DNA of 64,000 nucleotides from Methylomarinum vadi (GCF_000733935.1 NZ_JPON01000001.1:2836501-2900500); one strand, 5' to 3'; positions 25,491 through 36,048 are shown, numbered from the stretch's first letter. Notes: generated from the letters alone by a model not told the origin. Translations and numbers: made by a program.

Positions 25491-27230
25491 ATGTCCGGCA
25501 GCATTCCTCGTGAATTCATAAAAGATCTCCTGGTGCGGGTCGATATAGTAGACCTGATCGATTCGCATGTTCCTTTAAAAAAGTCCGGCAGCAATTTTGT
25601 TGCCCGCTGTCCTTTCCACAACGAAAAAACGCCTAGTTTTTCCGTCAGTCGTAAAAAGCAACTTTATCATTGTTTTGGTTGTGGCGCGGGTGGTGATGCC
25701 ATCAATTTTCTGATGGATTACAACCATCTTGATTTCGTCGAGGCAGTCGAGGATTTGGCTTCGTTCGTCGGTATCGAGGTGCCTCGAGAGACCAGGGCTT
25801 ATACTGCCGAGGCTGTCGGTAAAAATGCATCAGCCATTTATGACTTGTTGGCTCGAGTGGCCGCTTTTTATCAAGAACAATTGCGTGCGAGCGGTTGCAA
25901 GATCGCGGTGGCTTATTTGAAAGGACGCGGGGTAAGTGGCGAAATCGCCAAGCATTACGCTCTGGGGTATGCACCGGAAGGCTGGGATGCCTTGGTGGGC
26001 CGGTTTGACCGGAAGCTGTTGATGGAGGCCGGGCTGCTTGCCAGTAATGATGCCGGTAGGGTCTATGACCGGTTTCGCGGCCGTTTAATGTTTCCGATTC
26101 GCGATAAACGAAAGCGAGTGATTGGTTTCGGCGGCAGGGTTTTGGATGACTCGCTGCCCAAGTATATCAACTCACCGGAAACCGCGGTATTTTCCAAGGG
26201 CCGCGAGGTCTACGGGCTTTATGAGTTATTGGAAAAAAACAGCCGGCCTCGGCGCATACTGGTGGTCGAAGGCTATATGGACGTGATTGCTCTGGCGCAG
26301 TTTGGTATCGATTACGCTGTCGCGACCTTGGGGACCGCAACCTCCAGAAGTCATCTGGATCTGTTATTTCGTTTCAGTTCCGAAGTGGTGCTTTGTTTCG
26401 ATGGCGACAATGCCGGGAGACAGGCTGCTTGGAGGGCGGTGGAGGCGGCCTTTCCAAGCTTGCGCGATGGGCGACAGGTCAAGGTCATGTTGTTGCCGCA
26501 AGGACAGGACCCGGATTCGCTAGTTCGAGAGGAAGGTGTTGACGGTGTTGCGGCGAGAATCGATGCGGCTCTGCCTTTGTCGGATTACTTCTTTGCGCAT
26601 CTGACGGAAGGTCGGATGTTGAACAGCGTAGAAGCTAAGGCGCGCTTGTTAAAAGAAGCAAAGCCTTACCTGGAGCAAATGCCAGAAGGCTTTTTCAAAG
26701 ATTTGATGTTTGTTCGCTTACGGGAATTGTCGGGCGGAAGTGGACTGGATGAATTGCAGAATCAGTCTAAACTTACCCCGAATGCGGCTAAGGTAAAGCG
26801 GGGGGAAAGTTTCAAATTGACACCGCTAAGGGTGGTTATTGCATTGCTGTTGCAAAATCCCCGTTTGGCCGAGGTGTTGGGGGATTTGCAACCTGATTGG
26901 GATTTGTTGCGGTTTTCAGGTAAAGAGCTGTTATTGGATATTTTGCGCACGATTGAGGTCGAACAGCCAGGCAATACAGCTATTTTGCTCGAATTTTATA
27001 GAGGGAGGCAATGGGAAAAGGAAGTGCGAGTGTTGGCGAACTTGGTAGTCAAGCCCGAGGGCGTCGTTCAATTCGACGAGAATGCGGAGTTTGAAGGAGC
27101 GTTTGCTCGGGTTGAAAAACAAGGGCGCGAACACTATATAGACTATTTGTGGGATAAAAAGACTAAAGAAGGATTGACGGCGGGGGAAAATGAAGTGTTG
27201 CTAAAACTATTAAGCAATAAGAGCGCTTAA
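25491..27230 (+). CDS. dnaG: DNA primase
   Basis: A 579-residue primase that makes RNA primers for DNA replication. The N-terminal zinc-binding domain uses C40, H43, C61 and C64 (CPFHNEKTPSF...YHCFGCG). The TOPRIM core follows with VVEGYMDVIAL and CFDGDNAG; the C-terminal DnaB-interacting domain (about 430-579) is more divergent. The ATG at 25491 (MSGSIPREF) is chosen over an upstream TTG. The downstream gap to rpoD holds its own promoter. Confidence 0.95.
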   Translation: MSGSIPREFIKDLLVRVDIVDLIDSHVPLKKSGSNFVARCPFHNEKTPSFSVSRKKQLYHCFGCGAGGDAINFLMDYNHLDFVEAVEDLASFVGIEVPRETRAYTAEAVGKNASAIYDLLARVAAFYQEQLRASGCKIAVAYLKGRGVSGEIAKHYALGYAPEGWDALVGRFDRKLLMEAGLLASNDAGRVYDRFRGRLMFPIRDKRKRVIGFGGRVLDDSLPKYINSPETAVFSKGREVYGLYELLEKNSRPRRILVVEGYMDVIALAQFGIDYAVATLGTATSRSHLDLLFRFSSEVVLCFDGDNAGRQAAWRAVEAAFPSLRDGRQVKVMLLPQGQDPDSLVREEGVDGVAARIDAALPLSDYFFAHLTEGRMLNSVEAKARLLKEAKPYLEQMPEGFFKDLMFVRLRELSGGSGLDELQNQSKLTPNAAKVKRGESFKLTPLRVVIALLLQNPRLAEVLGDLQPDWDLLRFSGKELLLDILRTIEVEQPGNTAILLEFYRGRQWEKEVRVLANLVVKPEGVVQFDENAEFEGAFARVEKQGREHYIDYLWDKKTKEGLTAGENEVLLKLLSNKSA

Positions 27231-27247
27231 ATAAATTTGTGATTTGG

Positions 27248-27256
27248 TGCTATAAT
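27248..27256 (+). promoter_or_regulatory. Extended -10 promoter before rpoD
   Basis: TGCTATAAT, an extended -10 (TGnTATAAT) motif, lies about 48 nt upstream of rpoD in the dnaG-rpoD gap. No strong -35 is seen, which is normal for this class. Confidence 0.6.
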
Positions 27257-27303
27257 TTCCTGTTCGGTAGCGTTAGCTGCCGAAGGTATTTTGTGAGTGT
27301 AGA

Positions 27304-29100
27304 ATGAATCAAGAACAACAGCAATCCCAACTTAAACAATTGATCGCTAAGGGTAAACATCAAGGGTACCTGACTTATGCGGAGGTAAACGATCATTTGC
27401 CTAGCGATATCGTCGATCCCGATCAGATCGAAGATATTATCGGCATGATTAATGATATGGGGATTCAGGTTTATGAAGTCGCGCCTGATGATGACGATTC
27501 TTTGATTAGCTCGGATGCTGCAGTCAGTACTGATGACGATGAAGATGTAGAGGAAGTTGCCGCCTTGGCATCGGTGGATAGCGAATTCGGCCGAACCACC
27601 GATCCGGTGCGCATGTACATGCGGGAAATGGGTTCGGTGGAGCTTTTGACGAGGGATGAGGAACTAAAGATAGCCAAGCGTATCGAGAACGGACAGCAGC
27701 AAATTATCGAGGGTTTGTCGCGTTCGGGTTTTATCATCGACTCGTTTTTAAGTTCCTTTGACGAAGTTCTGGAAGAGGATTCCAGCGTCAGATTGAATGA
27801 CATGCTGACAGGTTTCGCAGACTTGTCCGAACCCGAGGATGTTAATAACGACGCGGATTCGGGCGACGACGATGACGATAGCAAGGTGTTGGATTATGAC
27901 GAGGTTAAGGAGAAGGTCGATAAGCTAAGGACTGTCTACGAGCAAGTCCAAGAATCGATCCGGAAGAACGGTTATGACCATAAGAAGACCGAGCAACTTT
28001 TTGACGAAATGGCGCAATGTTTCGCCGAGTTCAAATGGACCCCGCAGTACCTGAAGAAAATGGTCAATGCGGCGGCCATAGTGACTGCGATGATCAGAGA
28101 AAGAGAGAAATTTATTCTCGATATCTGCGTCAAAAAGGCGAAAATGTCGAAGAAGGAATTTATTAATTCCTTTACGCAAAATGAAGCGAGTTCCAAATGG
28201 TTGGATCAATATCTTGGAGATGGGCATAAGTACGCGCAAGTGTTGCGGGAGCATGAAGAAGGCATCAGAAATGCGCAAAGCGAACTGGCCGAGATTGAGG
28301 ATAAATATGGTTTGACTATTGCCGCTCTGAAAGATATCAACCGGCGCATTTCGATCGGCGAAGCCAAGGCGCGTCGCGCGAAAAAAGAGATGATCGAGGC
28401 GAATCTGAGGCTGGTGATTTCGATTGCTAAGAAATACACTAATCGCGGTTTGCAGTTTCTGGATTTGATTCAGGAGGGCAATATCGGCTTGATGAAGGCG
28501 GTCGATAAATTCGAATACCGCCGCGGCTATAAATTTTCCACCTATGCCACCTGGTGGATCAGGCAGGCCATCACCCGTTCGATCGCAGACCAAGCCAGAA
28601 CGATCCGCATTCCGGTGCACATGATCGAAACCATTAATAAGTTGAATCGTGTGTCTCGCCAAATCCTCCAGGAAATGGGACGGGAGGCGACGCCCGAGGA
28701 ATTGGCGGAACGTATGGATATGCCGGAAGATAAGGTGCGTAAGGTATTGAAGATCGCCAAAGAGCCGATTTCGATGGAAACGCCGATCGGTGATGACGAA
28801 GATTCCCATCTGGGCGATTTTATTGAGGATGCGAAGGTGTTATCTCCGGTAGAATCTGCTACAATCGCAGGCTTGCGCGAGTCCACGCAAAATGTTTTGG
28901 CCGGATTGACCGCGCGCGAAGCCAAGGTATTGCGTATGCGCTTCGGGATCAACATGAACACCGACCATACCTTGGAAGAAGTAGGCAAACAATTTGATGT
29001 GACCCGGGAACGGATCCGTCAGATCGAGGCCAAGGCGTTGAGAAAATTAAGGCATCCGTCGCGATCCGAGCAATTGCGATGTTTCCTTGATAATGATTGA
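27304..29100 (+). CDS. rpoD: RNA polymerase sigma factor RpoD (sigma70)
   Basis: A 598-residue primary sigma factor. Region 1.1 is at residues 1-80, 1.2 at [13 protein letters not shown], an acidic non-conserved region (about 170-200, [13 protein letters not shown]-like) precedes region 2 ([27 protein letters not shown]...[15 protein letters not shown]), then region 3, and region 4 helix-turn-helix ([28 protein letters not shown]). Last gene of the macromolecular synthesis operon. Confidence 0.97.
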   Translation: MNQEQQQSQLKQLIAKGKHQGYLTYAEVNDHLPSDIVDPDQIEDIIGMINDMGIQVYEVAPDDDDSLISSDAAVSTDDDEDVEEVAALASVDSEFGRTTDPVRMYMREMGSVELLTRDEELKIAKRIENGQQQIIEGLSRSGFIIDSFLSSFDEVLEEDSSVRLNDMLTGFADLSEPEDVNNDADSGDDDDDSKVLDYDEVKEKVDKLRTVYEQVQESIRKNGYDHKKTEQLFDEMAQCFAEFKWTPQYLKKMVNAAAIVTAMIREREKFILDICVKKAKMSKKEFINSFTQNEASSKWLDQYLGDGHKYAQVLREHEEGIRNAQSELAEIEDKYGLTIAALKDINRRISIGEAKARRAKKEMIEANLRLVISIAKKYTNRGLQFLDLIQEGNIGLMKAVDKFEYRRGYKFSTYATWWIRQAITRSIADQARTIRIPVHMIETINKLNRVSRQILQEMGREATPEELAERMDMPEDKVRKVLKIAKEPISMETPIGDDEDSHLGDFIEDAKVLSPVESATIAGLRESTQNVLAGLTAREAKVLRMRFGINMNTDHTLEEVGKQFDVTRERIRQIEAKALRKLRHPSRSEQLRCFLDND

Positions 29101-29128
29101 CGCAGCCGAGGTCATTTCGTCAGTATAA

Positions 29129-29205
29129 GGGCCTTTAGCTCAGTTGGTTAGAGCATCCGACTCATAATCGGCAGGTCCCCAGTTCGAGCCTGGGAGGGCC
29201 CACCA
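29129..29205 (+). tRNA. tRNA-Ile2 (CAU anticodon, lysidine type)
   Basis: A 77-nt cloverleaf with encoded CCA. Acceptor GGGCCTT pairs with AGGGCCC (one T-G wobble), the D-loop is AGCTCAGTTGGTTAGAGC, the anticodon loop CTCATAA has CAT, and the T-arm contains TTCGAGCC. CAT could mean tRNA-Met, but the C4-G69/C5-G68 acceptor pairs used by the lysidine synthetase TilS and the location just after rpoD (as for E. coli ileX) favour the minor isoleucine tRNA for AUA codons. Confidence 0.88.
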
Positions 29206-29210
29206 CTTTT

Positions 29211-29236
29211 AAAAGGCCGCGAATGCGGCCTTTTAC
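29211..29236 (+). terminator. Terminator after the tRNA
   Basis: A perfect 10-bp stem AAAAGGCCGC/GCGGCCTTTT with a GAAT loop, starting 6 nt after the tRNA CCA end. Confidence 0.85.
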
Positions 29237-29269
29237 ATATCTGTTAGATTTAGTCATGAGGAAATCACA

Positions 29270-30430
29270 GTGAGTAATAATTTTATATTTACATCGGAAT
29301 CGGTCTCCGAGGGACACCCGGACAAAGTCGCGGACCAGGTTTCCGATGCGGTGGTAGATGCATTGTTGGCGCAAGACCCGAAATCGCGCGTGGCCTGTGA
29401 GACGATGGTCAAGACAGGTATGGTTATTTTGGCCGGCGAAATTACTACCGAAGCCTGGGTCGATACCGAGGAATTGGTGCGCAAGGTCGTCTGCGAGATT
29501 GGTTACGATCATGGCGAGATCGGTTTCGACGGCAAAACATGCGCGGTATTGAACGCAATTGGCAAGCAGTCTCCCGATATCGCGATGGGTGTCGATGACA
29601 GCGAAGATCATGAGCAGGGCGCTGGAGACCAAGGCTTGATGTTCGGTTATGCCTCCAACGAAACCGATGTGTTCATGCCGGCTCCAATTACTTACTCGCA
29701 CAGATTGGTCGAACGTCAGGCGCAAATTCGTAAAAACGGCACGTTGCCGTGGTTGCGTCCCGACGCCAAGAGCCAAATCACGTTCCGTTACGAAGACAAC
29801 AAACCGGTCGCCATCGACGCGGTGGTTCTGTCGACACAGCATTCGCCGGAAATCGGCGGCAAATTGCTGGAAGAGGCGGTGATGGATGAAATCATTTTGC
29901 CGACTCTGCCGAAAGAATGGCTGCATGCCGATACCAAATTCTTCATAAATCCCACCGGTCAATTTATTATCGGCGGTCCGGTCGGCGACTGCGGTTTGAC
30001 CGGTCGTAAAATCATCGTCGATACTTACGGCGGTATGGCCAGACACGGAGGGGGCGCGTTCTCCGGTAAGGACCCTTCCAAAGTGGACCGTTCGGCGGCA
30101 TATATGGCTAGATATGTGGCGAAAAATATCGTCGCCGCCGGTTTGGCGGAGCGTTGCGAAATTCAGGTTTCCTATGCGATCGGCGTGGCCGAGCCGACTT
30201 CGATCAGTGTCGAAACGTTCGGTACCGGCAAAGTCGGCGAGGACAAGCTGGTGGAAATCATCAAAGAGCATTTCGATCTGAGACCGAAAGGCTTGATCGC
30301 CCAGCTGGGTCTGTTGAAGCCGATTTATCGGCCGACCGCGGCTTACGGTCATTTCGGCCGCACCGAAGCTTCCTTTAGCTGGGAAAAAACCGATAAAGTC
30401 GAAGCCATCAAAGATTGGGTCGGCCTGTAA
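29270..30430 (+). CDS. metK: S-adenosylmethionine synthetase
   Basis: A 386-residue enzyme making SAM from methionine and ATP. Signatures: [16 protein letters not shown] at the start, [12 protein letters not shown] in the active site, and [16 protein letters not shown] near residue 265. The start codon is GTG at 29270, preceded by a GAGGAAA ribosome binding site. It lies 17 nt upstream of ahcY, so synthesis and recycling of SAM are co-expressed. No SAM riboswitch is seen in the short gap after the tRNA terminator. Confidence 0.96.
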   Translation: MSNNFIFTSESVSEGHPDKVADQVSDAVVDALLAQDPKSRVACETMVKTGMVILAGEITTEAWVDTEELVRKVVCEIGYDHGEIGFDGKTCAVLNAIGKQSPDIAMGVDDSEDHEQGAGDQGLMFGYASNETDVFMPAPITYSHRLVERQAQIRKNGTLPWLRPDAKSQITFRYEDNKPVAIDAVVLSTQHSPEIGGKLLEEAVMDEIILPTLPKEWLHADTKFFINPTGQFIIGGPVGDCGLTGRKIIVDTYGGMARHGGGAFSGKDPSKVDRSAAYMARYVAKNIVAAGLAERCEIQVSYAIGVAEPTSISVETFGTGKVGEDKLVEIIKEHFDLRPKGLIAQLGLLKPIYRPTAAYGHFGRTEASFSWEKTDKVEAIKDWVGL

Positions 30431-30447
30431 CAAGATAGGATAGAAAG

Positions 30448-31740
30448 ATGAGTGTAGAAGATTATAAAGTCGCCGACATCAGTCTGGCGGAATGGGGCCG
30501 TAAGGAAATCAGTATCGCCGAAACGGAAATGCCGGGTTTGATGGCGTTGCGTGAAGAATACGGCGCGCAACAACCGCTGAAAGGCGCCCGCATTGCCGGT
30601 TGTTTGCACATGACCATTCAAACGGCGGTGTTGATCGAAACGTTGACGGCGTTGGGCGCGGAAGTCAGATGGTCGTCCTGCAATATTTTCTCCACCCAGG
30701 ATCACGCCGCGGCGGCGATGGCGGCCGCCGGTATTCCGGTGTTCGCCTGGAAAGGCGAAACCGAAGCGGAAGCGGAATGGTGTATCGAACAAACCATCCT
30801 CGGTCCCGATGGTTGGCGTCCGAATATGATTCTGGACGACGGCGGCGACTTGACGCTGATGATGCACGAAAAATTTCCGGAATTGATGGGCGACGTCATA
30901 GGTTTGTCGGAAGAAACGACGACCGGCGTGTTGCGTTTGTACGATATGGTCAAGAAAGGTACGTTGAAAGTGCCGGCGTTCAATGTCAACGATTCCGTGA
31001 CCAAATCCAAGTTCGACAATTTGTATGGTTGTCGTGAATCGTTGGTCGACGGCATCAAGCGGGCCACCGATGTCATGGTGGCCGGAAAGATCGCCGTGGT
31101 TTGCGGTTATGGCGATGTCGGTAAAGGCTGTGCGCAATCCTTGCGTGGCCTGGGAGCGACGGTTTGGATTACCGAAATCGATCCGATCTGCGCCTTGCAG
31201 GCGGCGATGGAGGGCTACCGCGTCGTGACGATGGATGAAGCGGCTCCTGTCGCCAATATCTTCGTGACCGCGACCGGTAACTGCAAGGTCATCACCCACG
31301 AGCACATGAAGGCGATGAAGGATCAGGCTATCGTCTGTAATATCGGTCACTTCGATTCCGAAATCGAGATCGCCGCACTGCGCCAATACGCTTGGGAAAA
31401 CATCAAGCCTCAGGTCGATCACGTCATTTTCCCGGACGGCAAGAGATTGATCGTGCTGGCGGAAGGCCGTTTGGTCAATTTGGGCTGCGCTACTGGCCAT
31501 CCCAGCTTCGTCATGTCCAACTCCTTCTGTAACCAGGTGTTGGCGCAGATCGAGCTGTGGAATAACGCCGATAAATACGAAAACAAGGTCTATGTACTGC
31601 CGAAAATACTGGATGAAAAGGTGGCTCGTTCCCACTTGATGCAACTGGGTGTGAAATTGACAGAACTGACCCAGGAACAGTCTGATTATCTAAACGTCCC
31701 GGTTGAAGGACCTTATAAGCCGGATCATTACCGTTATTGA
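30448..31740 (+). CDS. ahcY: S-adenosylhomocysteine hydrolase
   Basis: A 430-residue NAD-dependent enzyme that splits S-adenosylhomocysteine into adenosine and homocysteine, relieving product inhibition of methyltransferases. NAD-binding loop [17 protein letters not shown] (about residues 213-229); substrate-binding residues in [14 protein letters not shown] and [14 protein letters not shown]; the C-terminus ends in PDHYRY as in the family. Operon with metK; followed by a terminator. Confidence 0.97.
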   Translation: MSVEDYKVADISLAEWGRKEISIAETEMPGLMALREEYGAQQPLKGARIAGCLHMTIQTAVLIETLTALGAEVRWSSCNIFSTQDHAAAAMAAAGIPVFAWKGETEAEAEWCIEQTILGPDGWRPNMILDDGGDLTLMMHEKFPELMGDVIGLSEETTTGVLRLYDMVKKGTLKVPAFNVNDSVTKSKFDNLYGCRESLVDGIKRATDVMVAGKIAVVCGYGDVGKGCAQSLRGLGATVWITEIDPICALQAAMEGYRVVTMDEAAPVANIFVTATGNCKVITHEHMKAMKDQAIVCNIGHFDSEIEIAALRQYAWENIKPQVDHVIFPDGKRLIVLAEGRLVNLGCATGHPSFVMSNSFCNQVLAQIELWNNADKYENKVYVLPKILDEKVARSHLMQLGVKLTELTQEQSDYLNVPVEGPYKPDHYRY

Positions 31741-31764
31741 TGCAATTATTGCCATTCGGCTTGT

Positions 31765-31791
31765 AAAAAAGGAGCTTCGTGCTCCTTTTTT
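31765..31791 (+). terminator. Terminator of metK-ahcY
   Basis: GGAGC-TTCGT-GCTCC stem flanked by A6 and T6 runs. Confidence 0.85.
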
Positions 31792-31830
31792 ATTGCAGAA
31801 GAGTCGAAGGCATCCATTAAGTTTTATCCT

Positions 31831-32568
31831 ATGCGAGTTTCCAGATTACATGTCAGCCAGGCATTGACGCCAGGTGTATCGATCGATCTAAGCGATGACG
31901 AAGCGCATTATGTGCGCACGGTGTTGCGCCTGAAAAAAGGACAGCAAATCGTTTTGTTCAACGGCCATGGCGGTGAATTTTATGGCCGTTTAGCGCTGGT
32001 CAGTAAAAAAGAGGTGGTCGTCGAAGTAGAGCAATACAACGATCGCAGTGTGGAGTCCAGTCTGAGTGTCTCGCTGGGTTTGAGTATTTCTCGCGGCGAT
32101 CGCATGGATTGGGCCGTGCAAAAAGCCGTTGAATTGGGCGTAGCGCGAATCACGCCGTTGTTGACTGAACGGTGCGTGATCAAATTCAGGGATGAAGAAA
32201 AAAAACGGCTGCGGTTACAGCATTGGCGGCATATCGTCCGGCATGCGGCGGAACAATCGGGACGGACCGTTCTGGCGGAGATGCCCGGGATCGAGGCGTT
32301 GGCTTCCTGGGCGCCGGCGCAACAAGGCCTCAAATTATTCCTGGATCCTTACGCAGAACAGTCACTGGCGAATTTACAACCCGGCAGCAATGGTTGCGTG
32401 ACGCTGTTGTCCGGCCCGGAAGGCGGGTTCACAGAACAAGAGCGAGAGGATGCCAAGGCCGCTGGGTTTAAGCCGGTAAGGATGGGGCCGCGCATCATGC
32501 GGACCGAAACGGCCGTGCTGGCGGCCGTGACCGCGGTACAAACTTTATGGGGAGATTTTATCCGATGA
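31831..32568 (+). CDS. rsmE: 16S rRNA m3U1498 methyltransferase
   Basis: A 245-residue SPOUT-class methyltransferase acting on U1498 of 16S rRNA with SAM. An N-terminal PUA-like domain (1-70) is followed by the knotted domain with LSGPEGGFTEQE (SAM loop) and GPRIMRTETAVLAA at the C-terminus, the diagnostic RsmE end. Overlaps the next gene by 4 nt (ATGA). Confidence 0.95.
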   Translation: MRVSRLHVSQALTPGVSIDLSDDEAHYVRTVLRLKKGQQIVLFNGHGGEFYGRLALVSKKEVVVEVEQYNDRSVESSLSVSLGLSISRGDRMDWAVQKAVELGVARITPLLTERCVIKFRDEEKKRLRLQHWRHIVRHAAEQSGRTVLAEMPGIEALASWAPAQQGLKLFLDPYAEQSLANLQPGSNGCVTLLSGPEGGFTEQEREDAKAAGFKPVRMGPRIMRTETAVLAAVTAVQTLWGDFIR

Positions 32569-33452
32569 GACAGCTGGCTTATTCCTTGCTGCCTTTGCTG
32601 CTGCTGGTTGCACTGGCTTCGCTGGCCTGTGTGTTGGGATATTTTGTCTTGCTGCTTACGGGCGACGTGGTTGAATTACGCAAAGTGATAAGCAAGGGAA
32701 CGCAAGTACTGTTGGTGTTGAGTATTTTTCCGCTAAGAAAATGGTTGCAGTTATCCTGGTCGGACTTGGGTTTCGCGCCGCGTAGGCAATTTATCCGGCA
32801 AATGGGGCTGGGAGTGCTGCTCGGTATCGTGACCTTGTTGCCCGTATTGTTGGTTTTGTACGGTCTCGATATCCATGTGTTCGATGTCGGCAGGGAGTGG
32901 ACCGTGATGAAAGGGATAAAAAAAATCACGGTCGCCTTGTTGCTGGCGTTGCTGATTTCTTTCGTCGAAGAGCCTTTGTTTCGTGGCATCTTGTTGGCGG
33001 CTTTTCGGCGCAAAATGTATTTGCTGGCGGCCATTTTGCTCAGTTCGTTCTATTATGCCGCGCTGCATTTCCTGAAAAGCAAAACCGATGTTCCTTATGA
33101 TGAATTGACTATAACCAGCGGTTTTCGTTTGCTGGGTGAAGCATTCGTCAATTGGGTAAATCCGGAAATTCTGTCCGCGTTGCTGGCATTATGGGTGGTC
33201 GGCGTGTTTTTGGCCGTCATCAGAACGGAATTCGAAAACAGCCTCGGTATCTGCGTTGGCTGCCATGCCGGTTGGGTTTGGCAAATCAAGGTCAGCAAGG
33301 ATTTTTTCGACACGAACCAGCAGTCGGATTATCTGTATCTGGTGAGTAGCTACGATGGCGTGGTGGGGCCGTTGGTGACTGTCTGGCTGTCCATGGCGAT
33401 CGCAGCCTATTATCTGTGGAAAAATACCGGCAAGTGGAGTAGTGGGGCCTAA
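32565..33452 (+). CDS. CPBP-family intramembrane metalloprotease
   Basis: A 295-residue, eight-segment membrane protein of the CAAX prenyl protease/bacteriocin-processing (ABI, CPBP) family. Motif 1: EEPLFRG with the paired glutamates and the arginine; motif 2: FYYAALHF with a candidate metal-binding histidine; motif 3: GICVGCHAGWVWQ with a third histidine. Start 32565 overlaps the rsmE stop, so it is translationally coupled; the longer frame was discarded. The substrate is unknown. A second CPBP gene is at 43279. Confidence 0.85.
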   Translation: MRQLAYSLLPLLLLVALASLACVLGYFVLLLTGDVVELRKVISKGTQVLLVLSIFPLRKWLQLSWSDLGFAPRRQFIRQMGLGVLLGIVTLLPVLLVLYGLDIHVFDVGREWTVMKGIKKITVALLLALLISFVEEPLFRGILLAAFRRKMYLLAAILLSSFYYAALHFLKSKTDVPYDELTITSGFRLLGEAFVNWVNPEILSALLALWVVGVFLAVIRTEFENSLGICVGCHAGWVWQIKVSKDFFDTNQQSDYLYLVSSYDGVVGPLVTVWLSMAIAAYYLWKNTGKWSSGA

Positions 33453-33461
33453 GCGGCCCCA
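33443..33461. terminator. Small hairpin between convergent genes
   Basis: TGGGGCC/GGCCCCA stem with a TAAGC loop overlapping the stop codon of the CPBP gene. No T-run follows on either strand, so its role is uncertain. Confidence 0.35.
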
Positions 33462-33467
33462 TGCCGT

Positions 33468-33950
33468 TCAATCGCGAAAGTTATTGAATTGCAAAGGCTG
33501 GCCGAGGTCTTCTTCCCGTAGCATTTGGATGACTTGCTGTAGATCGTCTCTTTTTTTGCCGGTGACGCGCACCTTATCGCCTTGAATGGCCGCCTGGACT
33601 TTCATCTTCTTGTCTTTAATCAACTTGACGATTTTTTTCGAGAGGGTGCTGTCCAGTCCTTGCTTGAGCGTAATGCTCTGCTGGGCGGTTTTGCCGCTGG
33701 TTTGCGGATCGCCGCTCTCCAAACAGCCGATGTCGATGCCGCGCTTGGTCATTTTGGAATACAGAATCGGCAGCATTTGCTGGAGCTGAAAGCCCGATTC
33801 TGCCTTCATGACGATACTGTCTTCCTGTTGCTCGAAGGTCGCGTTCGACCCTTTAAAGTCGAAACGGGTGGATACTTCCCTGTTGGCTTGATCGACAGCG
33901 TTGGTGACTTCATGACAGTCGAATTCGGATACGATATCAAATGATGGCAT
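33468..33950 (-). CDS. YajQ-family nucleotide-binding protein
   Basis: A 160-residue member of the YajQ (UPF0234) family, with starting block MPSFDIVSEFDCHEVTNAVDQANREV and RFDFKGS, both diagnostic. Two ferredoxin-like RNP folds are expected. Members bind cyclic di-GMP in Xanthomonas or nucleic acids elsewhere; which applies here is unknown. Single gene. Confidence 0.93.
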   Translation of the reverse strand: MPSFDIVSEFDCHEVTNAVDQANREVSTRFDFKGSNATFEQQEDSIVMKAESGFQLQQMLPILYSKMTKRGIDIGCLESGDPQTSGKTAQQSITLKQGLDSTLSKKIVKLIKDKKMKVQAAIQGDKVRVTGKKRDDLQQVIQMLREEDLGQPLQFNNFRD

Positions 33951-34035
33951 TCTTCTTGAATCATTAACTAAAATAAAGGAGTTTAACTATAATTTTGTTG
34001 TAGTTTTTTTTCAATGCATTGTAGAGTAAATACCA

Positions 34036-34731
34036 ATGAAAATTCGGTTCCTTAACGCATTGCCGACGATAGCGGTCGTCCTGGTCATGGTTTCAGTCAG
34101 CGCTTGCTCAACCAGTAAAAATGTCAAAGGACGGGATTTTGAGATGTCATCGGTGGTTAAAAACGACATCGACCTGGTATCGGAAACCCATCAGCGGAAG
34201 GTGCTCGATTCGTTGAAGGAATTATCGGTCAAGCTGTACAAGCGTAATCCGTCCGAATGGAAGAAAGGCGGTTACGAGTCCTTGCAAGCCGCGGTCGATG
34301 CTTTGTCAGGAGATCCGTTTCCGGAGATCGAGGGTAAGCGAAGTGTCGATTGTATCCGTCTGGCATTCGAGGAAGCATACCGGGGAGACAGGGTCAGGGC
34401 ATTTGTCGGCGGTTTGGAGACGATGGTATTGGATTCCTATGACGGCCATCGATCGTTTTATTTGCACAATATGCTGGAAGCCCAGAAGCTCTACGACAGC
34501 GCCCGCAATATCGAATTGGCGTCATGGTTGTTACGGACCAAGCGAAATAGTCGCGGAGAGCTGTATTTGTTGAGTTCCGGCGATAGCGAACATATCAATC
34601 TGAGCTTCGAACGTTTGTTCGGCAAGATGATCAATGCCCAGGATATGCTGGCGCAAATCATGGCCGATAGAACGCATAGACAAATCAAGAATGTGATTCA
34701 GGCGGTGGCGACCGCCTTTATTCCAATTTAG
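34036..34731 (+). CDS. Uncharacterised lipoprotein
   Basis: A 231-residue protein with a lipoprotein signal (lipobox SVSAC, C24). The rest is mostly alpha-helical and charged, including the sequence SVDCIRLAFEEAYRGDRVRAFVGGLETMV and a long region HRSFYLHNMLEAQKLYDSARN. No family was recognised. The 3' end overlaps the convergent cca gene by 14 nt. Probably outer-membrane attached; Ser at +2 is compatible with Lol export. Confidence 0.72.
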   Translation: MKIRFLNALPTIAVVLVMVSVSACSTSKNVKGRDFEMSSVVKNDIDLVSETHQRKVLDSLKELSVKLYKRNPSEWKKGGYESLQAAVDALSGDPFPEIEGKRSVDCIRLAFEEAYRGDRVRAFVGGLETMVLDSYDGHRSFYLHNMLEAQKLYDSARNIELASWLLRTKRNSRGELYLLSSGDSEHINLSFERLFGKMINAQDMLAQIMADRTHRQIKNVIQAVATAFIPI

Positions 34732-35956
34732 TTTTCCGTTGCGCAATAAAGCGTTTGATCGCGGCAATGCGCAGGTTTCTAATTGCCGCGCCAATTTGCG
34801 CTCCTTTCAAGCCGCTTTTTACGGCCTCGGACGTATCAACGGCGGCGGCTGCGGCAGCTGCCTCGGCCATATACTTGGCCTGAGGATAGGCTTTATGCTC
34901 GAATCCCTTGCGACCTCTCATATCGGCCTTGCAAGCCAGTAAAAAATCCTCCAGATTATGTTTGGGCTTGAATGCATTCAATGCCTGCAGCACATCGACC
35001 AAGGTATTGGCGCGTAGTTCGGTGACGCGGTGGCAGTGCGTGTGGTAACGCATGACCTGTTGGCTTAAGGTTTTGAAATGCTTGGGCACTCTTAGCCGCT
35101 CGCAGAACTGTTCTAATACCGGCAAACCGTTTTTTTCATGGGCATGGTGGAAAGGCCAGTCTTCGGTTGGCGTCAATCCTTTGCCCAAATCATGCAGTAA
35201 GGCCGCTAGCCGCACTTCGGCCTTGTCGGAAAGCAGGGCGGCTTGCTCCAGGACCATCATCGTATGGAGTCCGGTATCGATTTCAGGGTGGTATTGCGCC
35301 GGTTGCGGCACGCCGAACAGGCGCGCAATTTCGGGGAAGATCGAGTCCAGCGCCATACATTCCTTGAGTGTACGAAAAAATGCGGTAGGGGTTGGCTCCA
35401 GCAGGGCTCTGTGCAGTTCGGCCCAGACCCGCTCGGCGACCAGGTGTTCGGCCTCGCCGTTACGCACCATGAGCTCCATCAAGTCGCGGGTTTCCGGCGC
35501 TAAGGTGAAGCCTAGATGGGCATAGCGAGCGGCGAAGCGGGCAACGCGCAGAATCCTGACCGGGTCCTCGCTGAAGGCGGGAGAGATGTGGCGGAAGATG
35601 CGTTGCTCGAGATCGCGCCTGCCGTGATAGGGGTCGATGATGACGCCATCCTCGTCCATGGCCATGGCATTGATGGTCAGATCGCGGCGGATCAAATCTT
35701 CTTCCAAGGTGACATCGGGAGAAGCGTGAACGGCGAACCCCTTGTAACCGGGAGCCGTTTTACGTTCGGTGCGGGCCAGCGCGTATTCGTCATGGGATTG
35801 CGGATGCAGGAATACCGGGAAATCCTTGCCGACCGGTTTGAAGCCCTGAGCGATCATCGACTCGGGCGTTTCGCCGACGACCACCCAGTCCTTTTCCTTG
35901 ACCGGTCTGTTTAACAGATAATCGCGAACCGCTCCGCCCACTAAATATGTTTTCAT
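34718..35956 (-). CDS. cca: Multifunctional CCA-adding tRNA nucleotidyltransferase
   Basis: A 412-residue enzyme that builds or repairs the 3' CCA of tRNAs. The class II nucleotidyltransferase head begins MKTYLVGGAVRDYLL with the GGxVRD motif and the catalytic DxD-like carboxylates in EKDWVVVG; RRDLTINAMA follows. The C-terminal HD phosphohydrolase domain is visible as LLHDLGKGLTP near residue 250. The Ala-rich stretch near residue 370 (AEAAAAAAAVDTSE) is unusual but tolerated in this tail. Confidence 0.95.
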   Translation of the reverse strand: MKTYLVGGAVRDYLLNRPVKEKDWVVVGETPESMIAQGFKPVGKDFPVFLHPQSHDEYALARTERKTAPGYKGFAVHASPDVTLEEDLIRRDLTINAMAMDEDGVIIDPYHGRRDLEQRIFRHISPAFSEDPVRILRVARFAARYAHLGFTLAPETRDLMELMVRNGEAEHLVAERVWAELHRALLEPTPTAFFRTLKECMALDSIFPEIARLFGVPQPAQYHPEIDTGLHTMMVLEQAALLSDKAEVRLAALLHDLGKGLTPTEDWPFHHAHEKNGLPVLEQFCERLRVPKHFKTLSQQVMRYHTHCHRVTELRANTLVDVLQALNAFKPKHNLEDFLLACKADMRGRKGFEHKAYPQAKYMAEAAAAAAAVDTSEAVKSGLKGAQIGAAIRNLRIAAIKRFIAQRKTKLE

Positions 35957-36048
35957 AGCCTCCGAAATGCTTGTTTTTGCAACTGTCTAACAGCGTAGTA
36001 TAAAGTAGTCATGATGTTGCAGGAATAATATGACAGAAGAGAAAAGAC

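Noticed and set aside
29129-29205. Calling the CAU tRNA an elongator tRNA-Met.
   Set aside because: C4-G69/C5-G68 acceptor pairs and the location after rpoD favour tRNA-Ile2; a tilS-recognition model search would settle it.
29236-29270. SAM-responsive riboswitch before metK.
   Set aside because: Only about 35 nt separate the tRNA terminator from the GTG start; too short for a known SAM aptamer.
29162-30433. Long reverse-strand reading frame of 423 codons opposite metK.
   Set aside because: It lies entirely over metK, spills into the tRNA and its terminator, and has no recognisable motif; a shadow of a GC-rich coding strand.
30349-31644. Long reverse-strand frame of 431 codons opposite ahcY.
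   Set aside because: Antisense to a strongly conserved gene, with composition typical of a shadow frame.
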